Position numbers and translations under genes: made by a program. Positions 17,449 to 26,400 of a stretch of DNA of 64,000 bases are shown here, piece by piece. The notes below the pieces were generated by a model. The model was not told the origin of the DNA and did not search any database. It worked only from the letters and a program-made list of their open reading frames with translations. Origin of the DNA: Kuafuiihalomonas sp964473255 (GTDB lineage: Bacteria > Myxococcota > Kuafuiibacteriia > Kuafuiibacteriales > Kuafuiibacteriaceae); contig CAYYOT010000003.1 of assembly GCA_964473255.1 (NCBI GenBank), positions 62,001 to 126,000 of the forward strand, given 5' to 3'. Position 1 is the first letter of the stretch. Each line of letters starts with the position of its first letter.

Positions 17449-18956
17449 TGGAACGGATCCTCCAGATCGTTGCGGCCCGGCCGACGACGCTTTGGTGTCT
17501 TTTTCACCTTGGGCGCCTTCGGAACCGGAGCGAGCTCGACGGCAAGCTCTTGCTCGCGATCCGGAATGATCGATTTCTCGACCGTCACGTAACCCCGAGC
17601 CTGAACGCGCCATGTCACCTCACGGTTCGAGTAGGCTACGCGAATCGTTGCAGGAAGGTTGCCCAAAACCTGACCGTCTTCAGCAATAACCGATGCTCCT
17701 ACCGGTGATCCTGTGACCTGGATCGTGATCGAGGTCGGCTCGGGTGCGACGGTGGGGGAGGTGGGTGCGGGCTCCATCACGGTCTCGGCTGGGGGGGCCG
17801 ATCGTTCGAGTTCGTCGGGACCTGGGTCGTCGACGGCGTTCGAAGTCCAGACCCACGCGCCGAGTCCCGCGCCGAAGGCGACGCCGACGACGGCGGGAAC
17901 CACCCAGCGCCGGGGCCTCGCGACCGGCGCCGCGCTCTGTGGAACCGATGACTCCGAAAGGGCCGTCGCCTCCAACGCGCTGGCCTGGACGTCGGGGGGC
18001 GGAAGCGATCCCGAAAGCGGAGACAGGCCGGAAGAGCTGCGCGCCAGCGGATGGACGAGCTCCGCTTGCACGAGGGCGGTCTCGATGGACTCCGCCGCCA
18101 GACCGGCCGACGGCGGACGCTTGTCCGGGTCTTTGTCCAACATGGCGGCGAGAGCTTGGTCGATCTCCGGGGGCAGTTCGGCTCGCAGCGAAGAGGCCAA
18201 CGGTGCTGGTGCGCCGACGTGTTTCATGAGGAGTTCCACCGCGCTGTCGGCGGTGAAGGGCAGCTGTCCCGTCAATAGGCGAAAGCTCAGGACGCCGAAG
18301 GCGTACACGTCCGTGCGTCCGTCCACGTCGCGACCGAGGCACTGCTCGGGAGACATGTATGCGGGAGTCCCGATCGCCGCCCCGGTTTGGGTCTGATGCT
18401 CGGTCCAGCTCGGCGGTTCCACGATCTTGGCCACGCCAAAATCCAAGAGCTTGGGCGTGGTCGTGCCCTCTTCGCGGAGGACGAAGACGTTGGCCGGCTT
18501 GAGGTCGCGGTGGATGATTCCCTTGGCGTGGGCGGCGTCCAGCGCGCGTCCGAGACCATGGACGATCGCAACGATGTCTTCGTAGGGCAGCAGGCTCTGC
18601 CTCAGGATGCACTCGTCCAGCGGCTCCCCATCGAGGTACTCCATGATGAAGTACGGTCGCCCGTCGGGGAGCGCGCCGAAGTCGAAGATGTCGACCACGT
18701 TTCGGTGGCGGATCTCGTTGACGGCTCGCGCCTCGGAGAGAAAGCGGCTCACGACCTGCGGGTCGCCCGAGTAGCGTCGGGCCAGGACCTTCACGGCCGC
18801 GGTCTTACCGATCATGTGGTGCGTAGCGCGGTAAACGCGACCAAAAGTGCCCCCTCCGAGCTCGTGTTCGAGCACGAAGTCCCCGACGCGAGTGCCGGGT
18901 TCGAGCCCTTCTTCGCCGATGTCCGGGCCCGGGCTGCCGTGGCCCTGGGAGGTCAC
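17445..18956 (-). CDS. Ser/Thr protein kinase with transmembrane helix and C-terminal PEGA domain
   Basis: With the GTG at 18956 the protein has 503 residues; longer readings would run into the E2 gene on the other strand. The kinase domain spans about 24-285: glycine loop 'LGGGTFGRVY' (33-42), Lys56 in 'AAVKVL', catalytic loop 'HRDLKPANV' (Asp151), DFG at 172 and 'GTPAYMSPEQ' near 196. A proline/serine-rich linker, a membrane helix ('WVVPAVVGVAFGAGLGAWVW') near 350 and a PEGA module near 400-480 follow, ending in a basic tail. This is a PknB-type membrane kinase. All canonical catalytic residues are present, so it should be active. It heads an overlapping three-gene set. Confidence 0.93.
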   Translation of the reverse strand: MTSQGHGSPGPDIGEEGLEPGTRVGDFVLEHELGGGTFGRVYRATHHMIGKTAAVKVLARRYSGDPQVVSRFLSEARAVNEIRHRNVVDIFDFGALPDGRPYFIMEYLDGEPLDECILRQSLLPYEDIVAIVHGLGRALDAAHAKGIIHRDLKPANVFVLREEGTTTPKLLDFGVAKIVEPPSWTEHQTQTGAAIGTPAYMSPEQCLGRDVDGRTDVYAFGVLSFRLLTGQLPFTADSAVELLMKHVGAPAPLASSLRAELPPEIDQALAAMLDKDPDKRPPSAGLAAESIETALVQAELVHPLARSSSGLSPLSGSLPPPDVQASALEATALSESSVPQSAAPVARPRRWVVPAVVGVAFGAGLGAWVWTSNAVDDPGPDELERSAPPAETVMEPAPTSPTVAPEPTSITIQVTGSPVGASVIAEDGQVLGNLPATIRVAYSNREVTWRVQARGYVTVEKSIIPDREQELAVELAPVPKAPKVKKTPKRRRPGRNDLEDPFQ

Positions 18957-19049
18957 CGCCGAACTAATCCCATCGACCGCGACGAAAGGAAAGAAGTCGT
19001 CCCCAGGTGTTGCGTGACCCGCCGCCGTAGACCTAGGTTCCCCGACCAC

Positions 19050-20300
19050 ATGGCGTTCGAATTCAAGCTTCCCGACATCGGCGAGGGGGTGCAGGAGGGC
19101 GAGATCGTCCAGTGGCTGGTCAAGCCCGGAGACGTCGTGGAAGCCGACCAGCCGATGCTCGAGGTGATGACCGACAAAGCCACCGTCGTCATCGCGGCGC
19201 CTCGTGCGGGCACGATCCGCGAAGTGCGGGGGGCCGAGGGCGACATCGTCCAGGTCCACTCCGTCGTTGCGCTGATCGACGATGGGTCCGGCGGCGACGC
19301 GACTCCGGCACCCCCGGCCTCCGCTCAGACCCGGGCTCCGATGGCGGCAGCGGCGGTCGCCGCGTCCTCCGCACCTCGCACGGCGCCGCAACCCCCCCCC
19401 TCAGCGTCGGGCGGCGGTCCGGCTCTGGCCGTCGCGGCCGCACCGGCCACGCGGCGGCTCGCTCGCGAGCTCGGGGTCGTGCTCGGCCAGATCGAGGGGA
19501 CTGGGCCCAAGGGTCGGGTCATGGCCGAAGACGTGCGCCGCGCTGCGTCTGCCCCCGCCGAGGGACCGAAGCTTCGACTGGCGTCGTCGGCGGCCGAGGA
19601 TCGCGAACTGCCGGTGCGGGGGCTCCGTCGTCGCATTTGGGAGAACATGGCCCGTTCCACGGCTTCGGCCGCCCATTTCACTTTCGTGGAAGAATGCGAC
19701 TGCACCGAGCTTGTCGCCTTGCGAAGCCGTCTGAACACGCATTTGGCCGAAGACGATCCGAAGCTCTCGTTCCTCCCTTTCATCGTGAAGGCCGTGGTCT
19801 CGGCCCTCCGGCGCGCACCCCACCTCAATGGACAGGTCGACGAAGAGCGCATGCTCTTCCATCAGCGCGCGGAGGTTCATTTGGGCGTGGCCGTCTCGTC
19901 AGACCGCGGACTCTCCGTCCCCGTGCTTCGCCATCCTGACCGCAGATCGCTCGTCGATATCGCCGGGGAGATCCGACGGCTGGCCGATGCGGTCAGAGAC
20001 CATACCTTGGGACCCGACGATCTCGGTGGATCGACGTTCACGATCACGAGTCTCGGCCGCGACGGAGGGCTGTTCGCGACCCCCGTCATCAACCATCCGG
20101 AGGTGGCGATCCTCGGGGTTCATCGACTTCGCCGGACCCCGGTGGTTACCGATGACGACACCTTCGAAATCCGGTCCGTCATGAATCTTTCGCTCTCTTT
20201 CGACCACCGCTGGGTCGATGGGCATGTCGGTGCGGCCTTCACTTATGACGTGATTCAGCAGCTCGAGTCGCCCGAACGACTGATGCTCGAGATGACCTGA
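19050..20300 (+). CDS. Dihydrolipoamide acyltransferase (E2) of a 2-oxoacid dehydrogenase complex
   Basis: A 416-residue E2 with one lipoyl domain (about 1-78; lipoylated Lys43 in 'MTDKATVV'), an Ala/Pro linker, a peripheral-subunit-binding domain near 133-168 ('ATRRLARELGV', 'GTGPKGRVMAEDV') and the catalytic acyltransferase domain, whose active site 'DHRWVDG' gives His386 and Asp390. The start at 19050 places the lipoyl domain at the N-terminus, as expected. The substrate (pyruvate, branched-chain or other 2-oxoacid) cannot be fixed from E2 alone; the D-K-A-T lipoyl motif is often seen in branched-chain-type E2s. No E1 gene is adjacent. E3 and LipB are encoded at 10.5-12.6 kb. Confidence 0.94.
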   Translation: MAFEFKLPDIGEGVQEGEIVQWLVKPGDVVEADQPMLEVMTDKATVVIAAPRAGTIREVRGAEGDIVQVHSVVALIDDGSGGDATPAPPASAQTRAPMAAAAVAASSAPRTAPQPPPSASGGGPALAVAAAPATRRLARELGVVLGQIEGTGPKGRVMAEDVRRAASAPAEGPKLRLASSAAEDRELPVRGLRRRIWENMARSTASAAHFTFVEECDCTELVALRSRLNTHLAEDDPKLSFLPFIVKAVVSALRRAPHLNGQVDEERMLFHQRAEVHLGVAVSSDRGLSVPVLRHPDRRSLVDIAGEIRRLADAVRDHTLGPDDLGGSTFTITSLGRDGGLFATPVINHPEVAILGVHRLRRTPVVTDDDTFEIRSVMNLSLSFDHRWVDGHVGAAFTYDVIQQLESPERLMLEMT

Positions 20301-20380
20301 TCCGCGAGCTGCCCTGGCGAGACGAACGGCGCATCCATCGGGCCTCGCCATTTCTTTCGAGCAGTGGCAGCATCCCCCGT

Positions 20381-21151
20381 ATGACCGAGGGCGAGCGCAG
20401 TTCGGAGTTCGTCGCTTCCCTGTCCAAGGGGCTCAACGTCATCAAGTCGTTCAGCGCAGAGGCGCCCTCGCTTACCCTTTCGCAGGTTGCCGAACGAACG
20501 GGTCTCTCGCGGGCCGCGGCTCGGCGTTTTCTGCTGACACTCGCCGAGCTCGGGTACGCGGAGAGCGATGGCCGGCGCTTTCGTTTGACCGCTCGCGTGC
20601 TGGAATTGGGATTTGCCTATCTGTCGTCGCTGGGTCTGACCGAAGTGATCACCCCGGTACTCAAACGTGTGAGCGAAGCCGTCGACGAAAGCTGCTCCGC
20701 CTCGGTCTTGGATGGGGCCGAGGTCGTCTATATCGCTCGCGTCCAGACCCATCGAATCATGGCCGTCGGGTTGGGCGTGGGGGCACGACTCCCGGCCTAC
20801 GCAACGAGCATGGGTCGGGTCCTCTTGGCAAACGTCGCCGAGGACAAGCGCGAGCGCATCCTGGACCAGATCCGCATGGAAAAGTTCACCGACCGGACCG
20901 TGACGGACCGAGACGAGCTCACGCGTATTCTTCGACAGGTCCGCGAGGACGGCTACTGCATCGTCGATCAGGAGCTGGAGGTTGGCCTGCGGTCCTTGGC
21001 CGTCCCTCTACAGGATGGACATGGTCGGGTCCGGGCTGCGATGAACGTCTCCGGTCACGCCACCCGGATCAGCGTGGAGTCGATGATCGAGCGGTACCTG
21101 CCGGTCATGAAGAAGACCGCCGAAGACGTGGCGGTTCTGATACCCACCTGA
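20381..21151 (+). CDS. IclR-family transcriptional regulator (PcaR/PobR type)
   Basis: A 256-residue regulator. The winged helix-turn-helix lies near residues 10-75 ('SLSKGLNVIKSFSAEAPSLT', 'QVAERTGLSRAAARRFLLTL'), and the IclR effector domain spans about 85-255 ('SEAVDESCSASVLDGAEVVYIARV', shown by key residues only in part, and 'GYCIVDQELEVGLRSLAVPL'). PcaR/PobR-type members usually control aromatic-acid or 2-oxoacid catabolic operons. It sits 80 bases behind the E2 gene in the same direction and converges with the carbonic-anhydrase gene with only six bases between stops. Its target is unknown. Confidence 0.93.
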   Translation: MTEGERSSEFVASLSKGLNVIKSFSAEAPSLTLSQVAERTGLSRAAARRFLLTLAELGYAESDGRRFRLTARVLELGFAYLSSLGLTEVITPVLKRVSEAVDESCSASVLDGAEVVYIARVQTHRIMAVGLGVGARLPAYATSMGRVLLANVAEDKRERILDQIRMEKFTDRTVTDRDELTRILRQVREDGYCIVDQELEVGLRSLAVPLQDGHGRVRAAMNVSGHATRISVESMIERYLPVMKKTAEDVAVLIPT

Positions 21152-21157
21152 GCAGCG

Positions 21158-21787
21158 TCAATCGAAGCGGTCGATGGGGTTCAGCTCCAGCGTGTGGTCG
21201 ACTTTTTCGAGGTCGTCGATGAGACCCGTCTTCATGTCGTAGACCCATCCGTGCAGGACCGGACCTTGACGTTCCTTCCAGGCCTTCTGCACGATCGAGG
21301 TGCGGGCGAGATTCCGCACCTGCTCGCGTACGTTGAGTTCGACCAGCTTGGCTTGCAGCGCTTCGGGGTCGTCGCTCAGCGGGTCGAGTTCGTCGGCGTG
21401 AAGCCGATAAACGTCTTTGATGTTGCGAAGCCACTTGTTGAGAAGGCCGAGATCCGAGGAGGTCAAGGCCGCTTTGACGCCGTCGCAGCCGAAGTGGCCG
21501 CACAGAATAACGTGATTCACCTTGAGCGTTTGGACTGCGTACTGAAGTACCCCCAAGAGGTTGAAGTCGGTGTGAACGACCATGTTGGCGATGTTGCGGT
21601 GAATCAGGATTTCGCCCAGGTGCGTCCCCGTGAGCTCACTGGGGGGCACGCGGCTATCGGCACATCCGATCCACAGGAACTCGGGGTGCTCGGCCTTGGC
21701 CACGTTTGGCAGGTACTGCGGGTCGTTTTTGTTGACCGATTCCGCCCACGCCTTGTTCTCGAGGAGGAGCTTTTCGTAGGAGATCAC
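21158..21787 (-). CDS. Beta-class carbonic anhydrase
   Basis: A 209-residue beta-CA with a GTG start overlapping the transporter stop (GTGA). Zinc ligands are Cys42 in 'IGCADSRVPP', His98 and Cys101 in 'CGHFGCDG', with the Asp44-Arg46 dyad present. The spacing and length match Can/CynT-type enzymes. It interconverts CO2 and bicarbonate in the cytoplasm. Overlap with the SulP transporter strongly suggests coupled translation and a joint role in bicarbonate supply or pH control. The upstream frame continues into the transporter gene but in a different register and is not part of the protein. Confidence 0.95.
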   Translation of the reverse strand: MISYEKLLLENKAWAESVNKNDPQYLPNVAKAEHPEFLWIGCADSRVPPSELTGTHLGEILIHRNIANMVVHTDFNLLGVLQYAVQTLKVNHVILCGHFGCDGVKAALTSSDLGLLNKWLRNIKDVYRLHADELDPLSDDPEALQAKLVELNVREQVRNLARTSIVQKAWKERQGPVLHGWVYDMKTGLIDDLEKVDHTLELNPIDRFD

Positions 21788-23367
21788 GCGGCTCTCCCTT
21801 CGTGGGTCTGAGCTTCGCCTTCCGGCGACAGCTTGAAGTATGGATTGAACGCGCCGGGGCGGCGCTTGAGCTCGACCGAGATACCGCGGTCCGGAGCCGT
21901 GTTGCAAAAGTCCATGATAGTCTCGACCACGTCGTCGTCCAGGAACTCCGTCTTCGTTCCGTCGATGATGACGTAGCTGCCTTCGTCGATCCGACTGAAC
22001 AGGCTTCGGAGGTCCGCCTTGTTGAGAAAGGACACGGTGCGATTCAGCTTGACCAGATAGCGAGAGCCATCCTGGGTCACGTTGATTGCCGCATGATAGT
22101 TCGTCTTCACGACGAAGAACAGACCGACGGCGAGTCCGATGATGATGCCTATCAAAAGGTCGGTGAAGTAGATGGCGACGATCGTGGTGACGAAGGGAAT
22201 GAATTGATTCCAACCTCGGGCCCAGGCCGAGCGGTACAGCTGGGGTCGATTCAGCTTGAAGCCGACGATCAGCAAGATCGCGGCCAACGAGGACAGCGGA
22301 ATCATGTTGGCCAGCTGTGCCGCGAAAACCAGGGCCAACAGCAGCCACAGACCATGGAGAATGGCCGAGGTTTGACTCATCGCGCCCGCGCTCACGTTGG
22401 CCGAGCTGCGGACGATGACCGCCGTCATCGGCAGGCCGCCCAGCAGGCCAGCCATCAGGTTGCCGGCACCTTGGGCTTTGAGCTCTCGATTGGGCGGCGT
22501 CACCCGCTTCAGGGGATCAAGCTTGTCGGTGGCCTCGATGCTGAGGAGGGTTTCCAGGCTGGCCACGATCGCCAGGATGACCGCCGTACCGTAGATGTCC
22601 CCCGAGGACAGGACGGAAAAATCAGGTCGGGTCAGGAGGCTCGCGACGTCCGTGACGGAGTCGGCGACCGGCAAGGATACGAGTTGTTCGGGGCTGAGAA
22701 CCCAACCTGCCCCGACGGACCCGTAGACTCCGTTCAGCACCGCACCGACGATCACGACGACCAAGGGGCCCGGCAGGAGCTTCGACCAGGCCTTCCCTCT
22801 GACCCACTTGGAGTCCCAGACCAAGAGTATGGCCAAAGATACGACGGTGATCAGCACCGCCCCCGGTGCGACGTGTTCGCCTGCGCGTAGCATGGCGCTG
22901 ATCGTGGTCTCGCCGTCCGGCTGCCGAAACATCAGGTCGCCCTCGGGGTCGGCGTCCCAGCCCACGGCGTGGGGGATCTGCTTCATGATCAGGATGATGC
23001 CGATCGCGGCGAGCATGCCCTTGATCACGGCATCGGGAATGAAGTCGCCGAGCAGGCCGGCGCGAAGGTACCCGAAGGCCAGCTGGATGATGCCCGACAG
23101 CGCGACGGCCACGACGAACGCCTCGTATCCGTGATGCTCGATCGCCTCGAGGACGACGATCGCCAGCCCGGCCGCGGGGCCGCTCACGGCGAGTGCGGAC
23201 CCGGACAAGGCACCCGCGACGAGGCCGCCGACGATCCCGGTGATCACGCCGCCGACCAGTGGGGCGCCGGACGCCAGCGCGATCCCGAGGCACAGCGGTA
23301 GCGCCACCAGGAAAACGACGACCGACGCCGGTACGTCGTCCCGCAGGGTCGAAAGGCGCGACCGCAT
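21784..23367 (-). CDS. SulP-family anion transporter with STAS domain
   Basis: A 527-residue inner-membrane transporter with ten or more hydrophobic segments. 'DVPASVVVFLVALPLCLGIALASGAP' at the N-terminus (residues about 9-34) is the SulP entry signature, followed by 'GIVGGLVAGALSGSALAVSGPAAGL'-type helices. A C-terminal STAS domain is visible near 425-500 ('NKADLRSLFSRID', 'YVIIDGTKTEFLDDDVVETI'). SulP members move sulfate, bicarbonate or dicarboxylates. The overlapping carbonic anhydrase gene makes bicarbonate the most reasonable substrate, but this is inference from context. Confidence 0.93.
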   Translation of the reverse strand: MRSRLSTLRDDVPASVVVFLVALPLCLGIALASGAPLVGGVITGIVGGLVAGALSGSALAVSGPAAGLAIVVLEAIEHHGYEAFVVAVALSGIIQLAFGYLRAGLLGDFIPDAVIKGMLAAIGIILIMKQIPHAVGWDADPEGDLMFRQPDGETTISAMLRAGEHVAPGAVLITVVSLAILLVWDSKWVRGKAWSKLLPGPLVVVIVGAVLNGVYGSVGAGWVLSPEQLVSLPVADSVTDVASLLTRPDFSVLSSGDIYGTAVILAIVASLETLLSIEATDKLDPLKRVTPPNRELKAQGAGNLMAGLLGGLPMTAVIVRSSANVSAGAMSQTSAILHGLWLLLALVFAAQLANMIPLSSLAAILLIVGFKLNRPQLYRSAWARGWNQFIPFVTTIVAIYFTDLLIGIIIGLAVGLFFVVKTNYHAAINVTQDGSRYLVKLNRTVSFLNKADLRSLFSRIDEGSYVIIDGTKTEFLDDDVVETIMDFCNTAPDRGISVELKRRPGAFNPYFKLSPEGEAQTHEGRAA

Positions 23368-23460
23368 TGGAACAGCGTTAGGGACGATCGTGCGTCGGGT
23401 CTAGCTGCAAACGTACGACTCGACGCGCCATGGGGCCCGGGGAATCCGAGCAGCCGCCCG

Positions 23461-26400
23461 TCAGGGCGTGACTTGGGTCGTGCCCGGGTCGCCGGCATTG
23501 CTCTGACTGGAACCGCCCGAAACGTCCAAGGTGACGAGCGAGCGACCGACGATGGACCCGGTCGCCCCGGCGTCGACCTCGATCCGTCCGCCGCCGCCGC
23601 CGCCGCCTGCGCCCGCGGCGTTTCCGCCTCGTCCGCCGCGGGCGCTGAGCCGCGCGCCGGCGGTGAAGGTGATGGTGCCGCCGTCGGTCACGACCTGCAG
23701 AACGCCGCCGCTGCCGCCGCCGCCGCCACCGGAGCCGACGGTTCCGTTGCCCCCGCGGCCGCCATCGACCAGGACCTCGCCGCCGATGGAGATGTCGCCT
23801 CCGCCGATGCTCCGAAGCACCAAGAGGCCGCCGCCTCCGCCCCCGCTACCGCCGGCGCCGCGTCTGGGCAGGCACGCGTTCCCGCCGCCGCCGCCGGTGC
23901 CGGCTCCGAAGTCGCTGGAGCCCGGGGCATCGCCCCCGTCGCCGCCGTTGGCGCCGCCATCACCGCCGGCGCCCACCGAAGCACCGCCTCCTCCGCCGCC
24001 GCCGCAGGCATTCGGGATCTGGGGTGCGCCTTGGCCGGCCTCGGTGCCGCCTCCGTTGGCGCCGGGCGTACCCACCACCCCCGTACCGGCAGGAGCCGCG
24101 GCTCCGGAGGGTGCCCCCGAACCGCCGAGCGCGCCGGGCACGGCGTTGCCGTCGCCGCCTCCGCCTCCGCCTCCGCCTCCGGGGCCGCCTTCGCCGCCCC
24201 GAGGCTCATTGGCGATGCGTCCGTCGATGCCGCGAGCGTCGAGGATCCCGTCGATGACGATGTCCCCGGTAACCAGGAACACCAGAGGCTCGGTGGAGTT
24301 GCCGGCGGCGAGGGTCGCGCCAGCCTGGATGGTCAGCGAGCTAAGAACGACGGTACCCGTCTCCCGCGCGTCGACGTCCGAGGGACGAATCACGAGGGCG
24401 GGCCCGACGTCGCGGGTCAAGACGATCGTCGCGGCGGCGCCGAGAGCGTTGCGCAACTGTACGGGAAAGAAACGGTTGGCCGGCGTGGTCCCGGGGACGG
24501 CCACGTCGAACTCGGCCCAGGAGCCGTCCGGAGCTTCCACGATGTTATCGACGGTCCATCCTCTCGGCCCGGTACCCGATAGCCCCTGGAGGCCTCCGCC
24601 GAGAGCGCGAAGCCGGGTCGTTTCGCCGACGACGACGATGTCCGGCACCAGCGAAGCGATCGATGGCGGTTCCCCGACCCGGAGGAAGAGCGTGTTCGAA
24701 AGGCCGGCCGGTGACCGGACCTGCACCTCGAGCACCGCGGGGGCGGCCACGAGATCGGCGGGGAGCGTGAGTCGAATCTCGGTGGGCCGAATGCCGATGA
24801 CCGCTTGGGCCTGGCCGTCGATCAGCAGCTCGTCGCCCGCCTGAAAGTCGAAGCCGATGACCGTGAGCAAAGGCGCGGGCGCGCCCACGTCGATCGCTTC
24901 CGGACTCAAGCGGGTCAGCGTCGGTATCCGCGTCGAGACGACGGTCAGACCCTTGGTACCGACGATGTCGCCGAGTTCGGCGACCAGCTCGGTCTCGCCC
25001 TCGGAGAGGGCCCGGAGCAGACCATTGGTCACGGTCGCGACCGCCGGCTCCGAGGTGGAAACATCGAATCCCGGAGTATCGAACGGAATGACGCGGTCCG
25101 ATCCATCGGACAGATCGGCGAAGACAAAGATGAACGCGGTGGCGCCTTCCGCTAGCTCATCGGGGGCATCGATGCGGATCCCGATGACGCTGGGCCCCAC
25201 GACGGTAACCGGCAAGACAGCTTGCAGACCTTCGAAGAAGGCCTCGACCCGCCCGCTTCCGTTGCGGAGCGCCGTCGCGAACGCTTGGCCGCCTTCCCGG
25301 CTGACCCACACTTCGCGCGAGCGCACGAGGAGGAGTCGTGGGTCGTTCGTCACGTCGGTCGTACCATCCGGAGATTGGAGCAGAACCCGGAAGGGAGCGC
25401 TCTCCACGGCTTCCAGGCGAAGGGAGTCGGGATCGAACTCCAGCCCGCCCGGGGGGTCCACCAACCGGGTTACGCGTACGTCGACCCGGTCTTCGAATCC
25501 GAGGAACGAAGCGCTGAGCACGCCCTCGCCTTCGCGCAGGCCGCTCAGGGTTCCCGGGGAGGGCAGGCCCAAGACGTCCGCAGGCTCCACCTCGAGGTTC
25601 AGGTCGGGTGATCCGGTGATCACTTGGCCGGTCCCGTCGGTGAAGATGGCCACCACCTGGAAGTTGGCCGTACGTCCAAGCCGGATCTCTCTCGGCGCGT
25701 TGATCACGATCCGATCGAGCTCCGGACGTTCATCGAGCACTTCGACGAGTGCACGAGCTTCGAGGTCGTCGACCTCCGCCACCAGCTCGGCCGCTCCGGC
25801 CGAGCGCCCGCGGATCAGCCCTGGCTCGACCTCGGCCACCGGGTCGGTGAGCCGGTAGCTGACGAGGGGGAAGAGGGTGATGTCGAACTCGAGGCCGGTG
25901 GGGAAGACGGCGATGAGAGTGAAAGGGGTCTGCTCGTCGACGGCCAGGACGATCGGGTTTGGCTCGATGCGGAGCTCGACCTCGTCGATATCGTCGAAGA
26001 CGACGAAGGGGACGTCGGTGCGGGCCCCGCGAAACGTGAAGCCAAAGTCGCCGAATCCCTCACGGATACCCGTCAGAGTTCGCCGCTCGGCGTCATAGCG
26101 AAGGACGTCGCCCGGGGGAGCCGTGAAGGCGGCTTCGGCGGTCACGTCGCGCAGCTCGCCGCTCTGAAAACGTGCCTGGACGAGAACCTCGGTCGACCCG
26201 CCGACCTCCAGGGCGACCGGGTTCGGCTCGACGACCAGCTCGAGGACCGGGGAGTCGCCGAAGACGGCGACGGAAGCCTCCGCGGTCCGCCCGCCGAAGG
26301 CCGCACGGACGACGTCGTCGCCTGCGCTTTGACCCACCACCAGGCCTTCCGCGCTGACGGTGACGGCCCCGCTCTCCGATGTGTAGGCGGTCTGGGGATC

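Noticed and set aside
23531..24844. Proline-rich open frame on the plus strand
   Set aside because: It is the complement of the glycine-run tail of the Ig-repeat lipoprotein; glycine codons read backwards give proline and alanine runs, which explains the long frame.
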